Source: Draconibacterium orientale (lineage in GTDB: Bacteria; Bacteroidota; Bacteroidia; Bacteroidales; Prolixibacteraceae). From it: 64,000 nucleotides of DNA. The notes under the pieces were generated by a model, which saw only the letters and a program-made list of their open reading frames with translations, was not told where the DNA came from and made no database searches. The DNA lies in NCBI RefSeq assembly GCF_000626635.1, contig NZ_CP007451.1, positions 558,001 to 622,000 on the forward strand, given 5' to 3'. This document shows positions 10,016 to 22,414 of this stretch, in pieces. A program made the translations under genes and the position numbers. Positions within the stretch are counted from its first letter, which is position 1. Each line of letters begins with the position of its first letter.

Positions 10016-10915
10016 TTAAAAGTTTTGGTTCTTCGATTCAAATTTCCAATCCTCATCGTTACACAAACCGCAGTCGTCGCCAACAAACATTTTCGATGCT
10101 TCCTTGTCGTCTTTCATTTGCCACTGGTACCAGGCTGTTGCCACTCTTGCAAATTCGCCTCCGTGTGGCTCACGATAGGTTCCGCCATGGCCCACATCCA
10201 AATTTGCTACAAACACAGGAACGTGGTTGATGCGTTTGTAGTCGTCCATGCCGTTATTGTAGGCAATATCGGTTTCGCCACCTAAAAGGTAAAGCGTGGG
10301 CGTATGTAACTTTTTCAGGTCTTCTTTTTCCAAAGCCGGCATTCCCGGCATGCCTCCGTTTGGCGTTGGCAAAACGCCGCTGTTGCAAACCACGGTGGTG
10401 GTTACACGCGGGTCGGGAGCCATTTCTAGGGTTTGTAGGCCTCCGCACGACATTCCGCTAACGGCAATGTTTTTCACATCTACTTTTTTGTAATACGGAC
10501 TGTTTTTGTCGCTGTTTTGCGCGATGGCCCAATCGATGGCATCGCTTAGTTGCGACGATTGCGAACGGCCACCGCCTTGCTCGCCTTCTGCCGGCATCGG
10601 GCCAATAGCGATTACCAAAAATCCGTGCGATGCCACTTCGTTCAGAAAATTAATGTGTTCCCAGGGCGAGTTGGCACAAGCGCCGTTTCCCCAGGCAATT
10701 ATGGGCAGTTTGTTTTTCTTGCCAAAAGCGCTCAAATCCTGAGGCCGAAAAACGGTGTGTGTAGCCAACGAAGGCTCCGAAATCATAATGGCTTTGTACT
10801 CACCAGTACCGCCGTCTTCAACAATTCGCGAAGCACTTTCCTGTGCGGTAGCCCGATTTACAAACGCGGCCGCCAACACAACTAATAAAAATAGGACTCT
10901 GTGTATTTTCTTCAT
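10016..10915 (-). CDS. Secreted alpha/beta-hydrolase, probable carbohydrate or acetyl esterase
   Basis: 299 residues with signal peptide MKKIHRVLFLLVVLAAAFVN...ATAQ. Alpha/beta-hydrolase fold: oxyanion-type segment IIAWGNGACANSPW, nucleophile elbow AVSGMSCGGLQ (Ser in GxSxG), candidate acid Asp in LLGGETDIAYNN, and candidate His in VGHGGTYREPHGG. It is not of the CE1/esterase-D type of its neighbours and lacks the N-terminal beta-sandwich seen there; it resembles dienelactone-hydrolase/chlorophyllase-like esterases. Several Cys occur near the C-terminus (DDCGLCND), possibly a disulfide. Last gene of the large unit, ending at the terminator at 9928. Substrate is unproven; acetyl groups on xylan are a reasonable guess from context. 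Confidence 0.75.
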   Translation of the reverse strand: MKKIHRVLFLLVVLAAAFVNRATAQESASRIVEDGGTGEYKAIMISEPSLATHTVFRPQDLSAFGKKNKLPIIAWGNGACANSPWEHINFLNEVASHGFLVIAIGPMPAEGEQGGGRSQSSQLSDAIDWAIAQNSDKNSPYYKKVDVKNIAVSGMSCGGLQTLEMAPDPRVTTTVVCNSGVLPTPNGGMPGMPALEKEDLKKLHTPTLYLLGGETDIAYNNGMDDYKRINHVPVFVANLDVGHGGTYREPHGGEFARVATAWYQWQMKDDKEASKMFVGDDCGLCNDEDWKFESKNQNF

Positions 10916-10948
10916 TTTAATTCTGATTTATAATTTATACATCTACAA

Positions 10949-12514
10949 TTATTCAAGGCTATTTACCCATTCTTTACCTTCGGGCGAACGTCGCCACTCA
11001 AAGTAATTGTTAAGCACCTCCAAAGACGCTGCACTTGGAACTTCTCCTACAAAAGGTGTTGCCCCTTTCAGGTACATCACGTCGGGATTTTCGTTGCTGA
11101 AAGCCGGCCACTCCGGAACTCCTTCACCATTCGGATTACCATATTTTGCAAAGTTGGTCCAGTAGTCAACCATCGTTTCCGAAAGTGCCAGATCTGACTC
11201 GTTCTCATGCTGATCTTCGGGATTCAGACCAAAAACAAAAGCAACATCCTGTCCGTGTGGCGAACCATAACCGTAACGTGGCGAATCTTCAGGATAATCG
11301 GGATGCTGATCGAAATAGTACAAATACACATCCGCTTGTCCGGTTTCCGATTGCAAACGCGCCCAACTCCAGGTATGCCAGCCAAAAGCGGCATCGCGAG
11401 CCAGGTCGCGTGCGGTTTTAGGAACCGTGTTTTCACCGGCAGGATACGCTTCAATCAGCTTGTCAGCAAATTTTCCGTAGCGCGCTCGTACCCCGGCATA
11501 ATATTGTTCGGGTTCTCTTTCGCGCGAGAAACTTGCTCCCTCATCCGAATTGTATCCGATAAGCACAGGCACATCGTTGTAATTTCCCTTTTCGTAAAGT
11601 TTATATTGATCGTCGGGAATTACATAACCATCAACAATTGGCCATCCGCCGGCCATGCCGAAACCACTTGGCACTTCGTCGGCATCCAAGGCACGAAGTT
11701 CAGCAAGACTGGAAACACCTGCTTTTTGCATGTACTCCACTCCATCGGCTTCTGCCTTTTCGAGTGTTTTCATGTTTTCGCCAGGAAATGTTGTTGGACG
11801 CGTTGGCCCAAACGAACCGCCACTTTGCGAAATAGCGCCACTAAACAGACCTTTTGCCAAAGGTGATGCACATAACATACTTACCGATATACCACCCGCT
11901 GATTCGCCAAAGATGGTCACCTTGGAAGGATCGCCACCAAAAGCAGCAATGTTATCCTGTATCCATTGTAAACCGGCAATCTGGTCGAGAATTCCGTAGT
12001 TTCCTGAAACGTGATTCGGGCTTTCGGCACTCAGTTCGGGGTGTGCCAAAAAGCCAAACTGATTTACACGATAAGCAACACTTACCAAAATAACTTCCTC
12101 TTTTGCCAATATGGTTCCGTCGTAATACGAAGTTGCGCCACCGCTAAAACCGCCGCCGTAAATCCACACCAGCACGGGCAGTTTTTCTTCGGCCGACATG
12201 GCCGGAGTCCAGATGTTCAGGTACAGACAGTCTTCGCTTTTTCCGGCCGGAGGATTTCCACCCTGCATGGGAGAAGGCCCAAATTCTTTGGTTTCTTTTA
12301 CGCCTTCCCATTTTTCGGCAGGTTGTGGTGCTTTCCAGCGCAAATCGCCTACCGGAGGCGCTGCAAACGGCACGCCTTTAAAAACCCGAAGCCCATCCTC
12401 AATGGTTCCTTCTACAATTCCCTGTTCCACTTTTACCTGCTCGGGAGGAAGCTGAGAACAAGCATTGGCCATAAAAACAATCGCTATTGCGAATAAATAC
12501 ATTAATTTCTTCAT
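10949..12514 (-). CDS. Type-B carboxylesterase (PnbA-like), lipoprotein
   Basis: 521 residues, the usual length for type-B carboxylesterases. N-terminus MKKLMYLFAIAIVFMANACS carries a good lipobox (ANAC), so it is probably membrane-anchored. Family motifs: GVPFAAPPVGDLRW, EDCLYLNIWTP, oxyanion hole VWIYGGGFSGG, nucleophile Ser in FGESAGGIS, acidic triad member in GYNSDEGASF, and His in GSPHGQDVAFVF. Such esterases hydrolyse acyl esters broadly; within this locus it could remove acetyl or aromatic esters from xylan fragments. It lies 17 bp after the CE1 gene upstream and 33 bp before the next alpha/beta hydrolase. Confidence 0.9.
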   Translation of the reverse strand: MKKLMYLFAIAIVFMANACSQLPPEQVKVEQGIVEGTIEDGLRVFKGVPFAAPPVGDLRWKAPQPAEKWEGVKETKEFGPSPMQGGNPPAGKSEDCLYLNIWTPAMSAEEKLPVLVWIYGGGFSGGATSYYDGTILAKEEVILVSVAYRVNQFGFLAHPELSAESPNHVSGNYGILDQIAGLQWIQDNIAAFGGDPSKVTIFGESAGGISVSMLCASPLAKGLFSGAISQSGGSFGPTRPTTFPGENMKTLEKAEADGVEYMQKAGVSSLAELRALDADEVPSGFGMAGGWPIVDGYVIPDDQYKLYEKGNYNDVPVLIGYNSDEGASFSREREPEQYYAGVRARYGKFADKLIEAYPAGENTVPKTARDLARDAAFGWHTWSWARLQSETGQADVYLYYFDQHPDYPEDSPRYGYGSPHGQDVAFVFGLNPEDQHENESDLALSETMVDYWTNFAKYGNPNGEGVPEWPAFSNENPDVMYLKGATPFVGEVPSAASLEVLNNYFEWRRSPEGKEWVNSLE

Positions 12515-12531
12515 GTTTAAACTATTTTGGG

Positions 12532-13728
12532 TTATTCAGTTTTCCAAAGATTTGGCAAAAACCGGTAATACAACAAGTGCCGCCAGGTTGACCAATCGTG
12601 GCCACCACTGCCGCCCACATAATAATCGTATTCGATGTTGTGCTTATCAAGTGCCTTACACAATCCATCAACCCGCCGGCTAAAAAACCCTTTTGCTTCT
12701 TCAGTACCCTGCCCGATAAAAAGATAATCTACTTTGTCGTTCACCTTCGGATCGGTCAGAAATTGTGAAAGTGTAGTTTCAGCTGTTACATCTCCGGCGC
12801 TAAGGATTCCAAAATTCGCAAACAAATCGAGCGAACGGAAGCCGATAAACATACTGTGGCGTCCACCCATTGACAAACCGGAGATGGCGCGTCCTTTTGG
12901 ATTTTGGATGGTGCTGTAACTTTCATCCACCAAAGGAATAACATGTTTGCGCAGTTCTTTTTCGAAAATATCGAAAGTGAGTTCGGTATGCTGCGGATGA
13001 TTTCGGTGAATCACCTGGTTGTTTGGAATAGCGATAATCATCGGTTCGGCTTTCCCTTCGGCCAGCAAATTATCCAGAATCAGGTTGGCGCGGCCGTCGT
13101 AAATCCAGTTTGATGGCAATTCGCCACTACCGCCCACAAGGTAAAGCACCGGATATTCTTTAGCAGCATCGTAACCCGGTGGTGTATATACATACATTTC
13201 GCGCTCGCCATTGGTAACATCCGAATGATAAATGTGGCGCGTAACATTTCCGTGAGGTACGTTTTTGGCGTCGTAATACGCCGGGCCGTCGCCGTGCACA
13301 ATCAACTGACTATAAGGCGGCATGGCCGTAAAAGCAGCAATTGTATTGCTCGGGTCGCAAATTTGCATGCCGTCAACATTAAAATGGTAAGCATACATAT
13401 CGGGTTCGAAAGGCCCCACCGTTACCGACCAGATTCCATCTTCACCTTTTTCAAGCGGAAGTGGCTCACGCCCTCTGCCAAGAGCCGTAAGAATGGTTCC
13501 ATCCGTAATTGTAACCACCTTGGCTTCAGGCGCTTTTAAGCGAAAAGTTACCATATGGTCGTCGTGCACTTCGGGCGAATTTAAAGGCGCACTAAAAGGA
13601 ATCAATCCTTCAGTGTCCTTCTGCGGATTATAATCGAGATTAACATTGGCCTGCTGCGCTTGTGAAAGAATTGGGCACACAAACAAAGCAGTTATAAAAA
13701 CCAGCAACAGATGTTTTATTCGTTTCAT
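12532..13728 (-). CDS. CE1-type esterase with N-terminal CBM48-like domain (copy 1)
   Basis: 398 residues, signal peptide ending at LSQAQQ. Residues about 55-130 form a CBM48-like beta-sandwich (VTFRLKAPEAKVVTITDG ... AYHFNVDG). The esterase-D/CE1 hydrolase domain follows: [21 protein letters not shown], nucleophile about S286 in AISGLSMGGRH, and His about 377 in GGSGGHDWSTWR. This architecture is shared by feruloyl/acetyl-xylan esterases of xylan loci. It lacks the HG(G/W) after YLV seen in the sister copies (VGGSGE instead), so its oxyanion region differs. It is the most diverged of five adjacent CE1 genes (12532-18555), all minus strand with mostly very short gaps. Confidence 0.88.
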   Translation of the reverse strand: MKRIKHLLLVFITALFVCPILSQAQQANVNLDYNPQKDTEGLIPFSAPLNSPEVHDDHMVTFRLKAPEAKVVTITDGTILTALGRGREPLPLEKGEDGIWSVTVGPFEPDMYAYHFNVDGMQICDPSNTIAAFTAMPPYSQLIVHGDGPAYYDAKNVPHGNVTRHIYHSDVTNGEREMYVYTPPGYDAAKEYPVLYLVGGSGELPSNWIYDGRANLILDNLLAEGKAEPMIIAIPNNQVIHRNHPQHTELTFDIFEKELRKHVIPLVDESYSTIQNPKGRAISGLSMGGRHSMFIGFRSLDLFANFGILSAGDVTAETTLSQFLTDPKVNDKVDYLFIGQGTEEAKGFFSRRVDGLCKALDKHNIEYDYYVGGSGGHDWSTWRHLLYYRFLPNLWKTE

Positions 13729-13747
13729 AATTTAGATTTTAGTTATT

Positions 13748-14920
13748 TTACTGAAATACCCTTGATGCAAAATCGTGTAAGGACTTTCTCCAAACCTGCC
13801 ATTCGTGGTCGCCGGGAAATGAATTAAACTCCACTTTGAGGCCGTTTTCGCGCATAGTTTTTATCGCCTTTTTGGTATGTTCAATACGCATGTCCTGCTC
13901 GCCACACGAAATGTAGAACAAATCCAGGTTTTTATTAAATTTTTCCGACTCGGATAAAAGTCCCGGAATTTCCTTTTCGGCATCAAAACCACTTCCCGAA
14001 GTTCTGATTCCACCAAACAGTCCGGTGCTAAATACTCCTACAGAGCCAAAATATTCGGAACTTTCGAGGCCCACATAAAATGATTGCCCGCCTCCCATCG
14101 ACAGTCCGCAAATGGCACGATTATCAGCATCCGCCAGTGTGCGGTAATTTGCATCGATAAACGGAACAATGTTCTTCGTCATTTCTTCTTTGAAAGGAGC
14201 CATTCCCTTGCTGCTGTAACCGCCAAAACCTCCGCCCGGTGCCCTTACGTTTCCGTTAGAAATCACCACGATCATTGGTTTTGCTTTTCCTTCGGCAATC
14301 AGGTTATCCAGAATAATATCGGTTTTTCCCTGCACAGCCCAGCCGGTTTCATCTTCACCACCACCGTGCTGAATGTACACCACCGGATACTTTTCGCGGG
14401 TATTTTTATCGTTGCCCGGAGGCGTATAAACAAACAGCCGCCTCCAGCTTTTGGTGTATTCCGAATAGTAGTATTTCGAACTTAAAGCGCCGTGCGGAAC
14501 ATCTTTAATTGCATAAAAATCAGCTCCTTTTTCGGGAATATCAATGGCGCTGGTCATTTTTCCGGTTCCGTAAAACGACTGGCTGGCCGGATCGGCTACC
14601 GGTACGTCATCAATCACCAAAAAGTAATAATGAAAGCCGGGAACAATAGGCTCGGTTTGAACCGACCATATTCCATCTGCACCTTTTTCCATGTCGTACT
14701 TTTTACCAAGGTCGATCTGCACTTTTTGGGCATTGGGCGCTTTTACCTGAAACACCACCGAGTTATCGGGCATAATGCACGGGCACTGGCTGGCATTGTT
14801 GTTGGTAGGTGCCGGAATGCCATTTTCGGGCATTTGCGCCGAAACAAAACCTGTCAGCAAACAAAACATCAGCAACAGCTTTGTTCGTTTTAAAATCGAT
14901 TTATTGAGTAAGTAGTTCAT
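13748..14920 (-). CDS. CE1-type esterase with N-terminal CBM48-like domain (copy 2)
   Basis: 390 residues, signal peptide ending at GFVSAQ. CBM48-like segment about 52-110 (VVFQVKAPNAQKVQIDLG ... FHYYFLVIDD), then an esterase domain with FVYTPPGND, YIQHGGGEDETGW, nucleophile about S274 in AICGLSMGGGQS and His about 372 in PGDHEWQVWRK. The short Asn/Cys-rich stretch NNNASQCPC between signal and CBM48 is not present in the other copies. Predicted to deacylate (feruloyl or acetyl) xylan oligosaccharides in the periplasm or at the surface. Ten bases separate it from copy 3 upstream. Confidence 0.88.
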   Translation of the reverse strand: MNYLLNKSILKRTKLLLMFCLLTGFVSAQMPENGIPAPTNNNASQCPCIMPDNSVVFQVKAPNAQKVQIDLGKKYDMEKGADGIWSVQTEPIVPGFHYYFLVIDDVPVADPASQSFYGTGKMTSAIDIPEKGADFYAIKDVPHGALSSKYYYSEYTKSWRRLFVYTPPGNDKNTREKYPVVYIQHGGGEDETGWAVQGKTDIILDNLIAEGKAKPMIVVISNGNVRAPGGGFGGYSSKGMAPFKEEMTKNIVPFIDANYRTLADADNRAICGLSMGGGQSFYVGLESSEYFGSVGVFSTGLFGGIRTSGSGFDAEKEIPGLLSESEKFNKNLDLFYISCGEQDMRIEHTKKAIKTMRENGLKVEFNSFPGDHEWQVWRKSLHDFASRVFQ

Positions 14921-14930
14921 TCTTCAGTGT

Positions 14931-17219
<2,289 letters not shown>

Positions 17220-17279
17220 TTACAGTTGATAGTTAACTATTGAAAGGCAGAATTAATTCAGAAGCTATTGGTTCACAGT

Positions 17280-17345
17280 TCGACTCCGCTCACTGTGACA
17301 GTCAGGCTGAGCGAAGTCCCTGTCTGCCGACAGGCAGGGAAGTCT
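17280..17345. repeat. Repeat-like intergenic palindromic element between CE1 copies 4 and 5
   Basis: Contains ACTGTGACAGT (17292-17302, a short palindrome) followed by CCTGTC-TGCC-GACAGG (17319-17334) and text of the GTCAGGCTGAGCGAAGTC kind that is common in intergenic repeats of Bacteroidota genomes. It is more GC-rich than its surroundings. No second identical copy was seen in this window; 36259-36345 is a different palindromic element. Confidence 0.4.
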
Positions 17346-17382
17346 GGTTTTTAGCTTTTTTTACTAATCCTACCAGCATGTT

Positions 17383-18573
<1,191 letters not shown>

Positions 18574-18580
18574 TTATATT

Positions 18581-21500
18581 TTACTGTTTTAGTCCGCTAT
18601 TTGTAATCCGGAAATAATCGAAGGCCACGTTGAACAGAGAATCCGGTTTGGTCGTGTCGGAATCGAACCAGAACGTACTTTTCATATACCCGGTAATGAT
18701 TCCGTCGCCTACCATTAAGCCTGTTTTTATGTCTTTTATTGCCAGATCTGCTGTTCCCAGAATTTCGAAATTTTCACCATCCAAGGAATACGAAGCGGTG
18801 TAAATGCTTCCTTTTTTATCGAGTCTGAGTACCAAAGACTGGTCGCCGGTAATTTCGGTTTTCAGGTTGAACGAAGCCAGCGATTTTGCAATCCCGTTTT
18901 CTTCCATCATCAGATCGATGGTACCGGGTTGCGGCCCTCTTTGACGTGTGGTTTTAATCACCGCCCGGAACATGAGTTTCACAAAATTATCATCGTCCTG
19001 GTAAGCCAGAATTCCGGCATTTTCAGGTTGAGAAGGCATTCGTGATGCTGTCAGTTTTGTTTCCGCGGTCCAATCGTTATTGGCACTTTGCAGCAGAATG
19101 TTTTTGGCATTGTTGGTACCTTCCGAAACATCGCCAACTTCGCTGGTAATGGTCAGGCTGCCATCGTTTGCCGAAAGGCTTTGTGTCGCAGCATTTTCCC
19201 TGATCCATTGCCACTGGCTTCCAACAGCGCCGTTAAACTCGTCGCTCACTGCTTCCACATCAAAATTGAAATAGTAGGTGTTGGTTTCAAGCGTAATGTT
19301 GTCGATGAATTTCACCACTGCAGTTCCCGGAATTTGTTTTGCCTGCTGAATATCAACAGTAATTCCTTTTCCGGCAGCCGTTGCTTTCAGTTCCGGCACT
19401 TTGGTTTTATCTTTTAACAGGTAGCTGTATGCTTTTACCTCTTTATTGAATCCTTCGATGGATTTGCCGTTTACCAAAATTGATTTTGGATTGAGGTCGG
19501 GCATAACTTTTACAGGATAGCTGTTTGATTCGGTTACACCGTCGATGGTTACATAAGCAAATACCGATGCTACACCAACTCCGGTAGCGGTTACTTTGCC
19601 ATTTTCATCCACGCTTACCACCGCAGGGTTGTTGCTTTTGTATTCAATTTCAGCTTTCGAAATATCGAAGAAACTATCGTCCGACATTGCAGCAGTTACA
19701 CTTGTTTGAGCTGTATTTCCTGGGCGCAATATCATCTTGTCGCTTTCGGCAACAACAGTTGTTAACAACGGTTTGTATTCGCCGCTCATAACCGCTTCCA
19801 GTTCAGCTTTTATATCTTTTGACGATGCCCCAACTTCGAAAATATAACTTCCCTGATCGAAGGTAATTTTACCGGCTTCGGCATCCCAAAACCAAAGGTC
19901 GTTACAATCGATATCAATGGAAACGCGTTTTGTTTGTCCAGCCGGAATGGTTACACGTTTAAATCCTTTCAGACGTTTAATCGGGCGCTCCAGTTCTGCC
20001 TGACTGTCGGGTGTTTTTACATATACCTGCACCACCTCGTCGCCGTCAACCGCGCCTGTATTTTTCAAATCAACACTTATGGTTACTTTATCATTTGGCG
20101 TTAGCCTTGTTTTGCTGATACTGAACCGTTTGTACTCAAAAGTAGTGTACGACAAACCATAGCCAAATTCGTAAGAAACCGGTTTGTCGAAATACCAGTA
20201 CGTTCTTCCATTCGAGCCATCGCCACGCAAGGTGTAGTCGTTAAATCCGGGCAGGTCGTTTAAGGATTTATGCCAGGTAACATTCAATTTTCCGCCGGGA
20301 TTTACATCGCCAAATAAAATGCGGGCCATGGCAGTTCCCTGTGCCTGTCCGTTGTAACCAGTCCAGATTATTCCCGGAATATTCGGGTTGTTTTTGAATT
20401 GTTCCACTTCCACCATTCCCATGGTTTGCATCACCACAATGGTGTTTGGGTTTTCGGCGGCAACAGCCTCAATCAGTTGGTTCTGATTTCCAGGTAAGGT
20501 AATGGCGAAGCGGTCAGATTCTTCGCGGCCGGTACTTTGATCGGTTCCCACAAAAACCAGTACCACATCGGCAGTAGCAGCCATTTCAAGTGTTGCGGCA
20601 TCGGTTGCAGGGCTTTCGGCTTCGCGGTAAACCAGCACCAGCGTTTGCGGCCCGGTAATTCCCAGCGTATTTATTTTTACCGAAACATTTTGTGGCCGTG
20701 CAAATCCGGGGAATCCACCGCGTTGCTGAACGGCCTCAATTTTTTGCGTTGCCAGAATATTTCCGGTTGCCGAACTCACACGCACTTCGAGCAAACCACC
20801 GTTACCCGAGGCTGCCACGTTAAAACGAATGGAATCAACGTCGGTAATATCCACATTGTCGTAAGCTGTCCAGTCGCCATCTTTTACTCCGCGAATTGAG
20901 GTCCGGCCAAAACGAGCTGCCACAATCAATCCAGGTGCCGAATCGTCGTATTTTGTAGCTTCGAATTCGGCTACCACTTCGCCGTTGCGCACGGTGGAAA
21001 AAGCATTCATGGTCAGAAAATCGGTGTTTCGATCCGTATTTCCAGTTGATGCAGAAACCACCTCAATATCCAGATTATGCTCTTTTATATAGTTCTGAAT
21101 TCCCAAAAGTGGTGAAATACTCAAATGCGGTTCAATTGGCCCTGAGTAATCGCCCAGTTCCACTTTATCGGCCTGTGGCCCCAGCACCGCAATTTTTTTG
21201 ATGTGTTTGGTATTCAGCGGCAATGCTTTTTCGGCGGGTTGAACCGTTACTTCGTTCTTTAGCAGAACCGGTGTTTTTGTAGCCACTTCAATGGCCAGAT
21301 CGTTGTGCGCCGGATCATTCACAATATCCGGTTTTATACCTGCATACGGAACAATTTCAGCTGGGTCGAACTCACCCAAACGCATTCTTATGGTAAAAAT
21401 ATTAATTAGCGCTTTATCGATATCGGCTTGCGTCATCATACCTTTTTCCAAAGCACCCAGGGCATGAGCCTGATACACGCCGCCACAGTCGGTGTCAACG

Positions 21501-22393
21501 CCCGCTTTTAGCCCCAGCGCCGCTGCTTCTTCATAACTTTCCGTAAAATGATGGCCACGCACAATGTCGTCAATTGCACCACAGTCGCCGGTAACGTAAC
21601 CGTCCATTCCGTAGGTTTTTCGTGCTACCGTATCCACCAAATATTTACTGGCCGACATGGGAACGCCGTTAACAGCGCCGTACGCCGTCATTATCGAAGG
21701 TAAATTGTAATCGCGAATCAGTGTTCGGTACGGAAGCAGGTAAAACTCGCGCATATCGCGGTCGTCCATATCCGAGCTGCCCGAGTGCCTGTTAAACTCG
21801 GTATTGTTGGCAAAATAGTGTTTTCCGCAAGGTACCGTTTTCAGGTATGTGGGGTCGTCGCCCATTAAACCCTGAATAAAACCTTTCCCGATTTCAGAAA
21901 CCAAAAAAGGATCTTCGCCAAAAGTTTCGGCAGTTCTTCCCCAACGCGGATCGCGGGCCGGTTCAATTACCGGAGACCAGTAGGTAAGAGTAAAAATCAG
22001 GTCGTGGTTAAATCCACGTGCCTCGTCGGAAATTACTTTTGTTTCGCGTTTAATCAGCTCCGGGTCCCAGGTGGAACCTACGGCTACACTGTTTGGAAAC
22101 GAAGTGGCTGTCATTCCGCTGTTGTTGTTTCGGCCCATTATTCCGTGAAGTGCCTCGCCCCAAACATCGTAATGATTAACGCCAAGCCGCGGAATAGGTG
22201 GCATGGTATTTCCCAACTGACTTTGCTTTTCTTCGGGAGTCATCCGCGAAACAAGGTCGATGGCGCGCTCTTTAAACGAGTACGCCGTGTTGAGATAAAT
22301 AGGTTGCTTTGCCATTTGGCTTTGTGGAATAAAAGCCAGTGCAAACAACGAAAACAGTATTAAAATGATGGATGTTGATCGTTTAAAATTCAT
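18581..22393 (-). CDS. Giant multidomain GH3 beta-xylosidase (paralogue A)
   Basis: 1270 residues, far longer than the usual 750-900 for GH3. Order: signal/anchor segment (1-26); GH3 barrel (about 35-345) with nucleophile about D270 in YVTGDCGAIDD and KHYFANN; GH3 second domain, interrupted at about 480-610 by a CBM6-like insert (GDWTAYDNVDITDVDSIRFN ... LEVRVSSATG); fibronectin-III-like domain (DEVVQVYVKTP ... LKGFKRVTIPAGQTKRV); a Big_2 immunoglobulin-like repeat (NNPAVVSVDENGKVTATGVG); and a C-terminal concanavalin-type domain (SDEFNGAVGSQWQWIRENA to the end) like that on some GH43 xylosidases. It would release xylose from xylo-oligosaccharides. It is a paralogue of 24991-28860 with the same domain order. 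Confidence 0.9.
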   Translation of the reverse strand: MNFKRSTSIILILFSLFALAFIPQSQMAKQPIYLNTAYSFKERAIDLVSRMTPEEKQSQLGNTMPPIPRLGVNHYDVWGEALHGIMGRNNNSGMTATSFPNSVAVGSTWDPELIKRETKVISDEARGFNHDLIFTLTYWSPVIEPARDPRWGRTAETFGEDPFLVSEIGKGFIQGLMGDDPTYLKTVPCGKHYFANNTEFNRHSGSSDMDDRDMREFYLLPYRTLIRDYNLPSIMTAYGAVNGVPMSASKYLVDTVARKTYGMDGYVTGDCGAIDDIVRGHHFTESYEEAAALGLKAGVDTDCGGVYQAHALGALEKGMMTQADIDKALINIFTIRMRLGEFDPAEIVPYAGIKPDIVNDPAHNDLAIEVATKTPVLLKNEVTVQPAEKALPLNTKHIKKIAVLGPQADKVELGDYSGPIEPHLSISPLLGIQNYIKEHNLDIEVVSASTGNTDRNTDFLTMNAFSTVRNGEVVAEFEATKYDDSAPGLIVAARFGRTSIRGVKDGDWTAYDNVDITDVDSIRFNVAASGNGGLLEVRVSSATGNILATQKIEAVQQRGGFPGFARPQNVSVKINTLGITGPQTLVLVYREAESPATDAATLEMAATADVVLVFVGTDQSTGREESDRFAITLPGNQNQLIEAVAAENPNTIVVMQTMGMVEVEQFKNNPNIPGIIWTGYNGQAQGTAMARILFGDVNPGGKLNVTWHKSLNDLPGFNDYTLRGDGSNGRTYWYFDKPVSYEFGYGLSYTTFEYKRFSISKTRLTPNDKVTISVDLKNTGAVDGDEVVQVYVKTPDSQAELERPIKRLKGFKRVTIPAGQTKRVSIDIDCNDLWFWDAEAGKITFDQGSYIFEVGASSKDIKAELEAVMSGEYKPLLTTVVAESDKMILRPGNTAQTSVTAAMSDDSFFDISKAEIEYKSNNPAVVSVDENGKVTATGVGVASVFAYVTIDGVTESNSYPVKVMPDLNPKSILVNGKSIEGFNKEVKAYSYLLKDKTKVPELKATAAGKGITVDIQQAKQIPGTAVVKFIDNITLETNTYYFNFDVEAVSDEFNGAVGSQWQWIRENAATQSLSANDGSLTITSEVGDVSEGTNNAKNILLQSANNDWTAETKLTASRMPSQPENAGILAYQDDDNFVKLMFRAVIKTTRQRGPQPGTIDLMMEENGIAKSLASFNLKTEITGDQSLVLRLDKKGSIYTASYSLDGENFEILGTADLAIKDIKTGLMVGDGIITGYMKSTFWFDSDTTKPDSLFNVAFDYFRITNSGLKQ

Positions 22394-22414
22394 AATCTAA
22401 TATTGGAGTATTAA

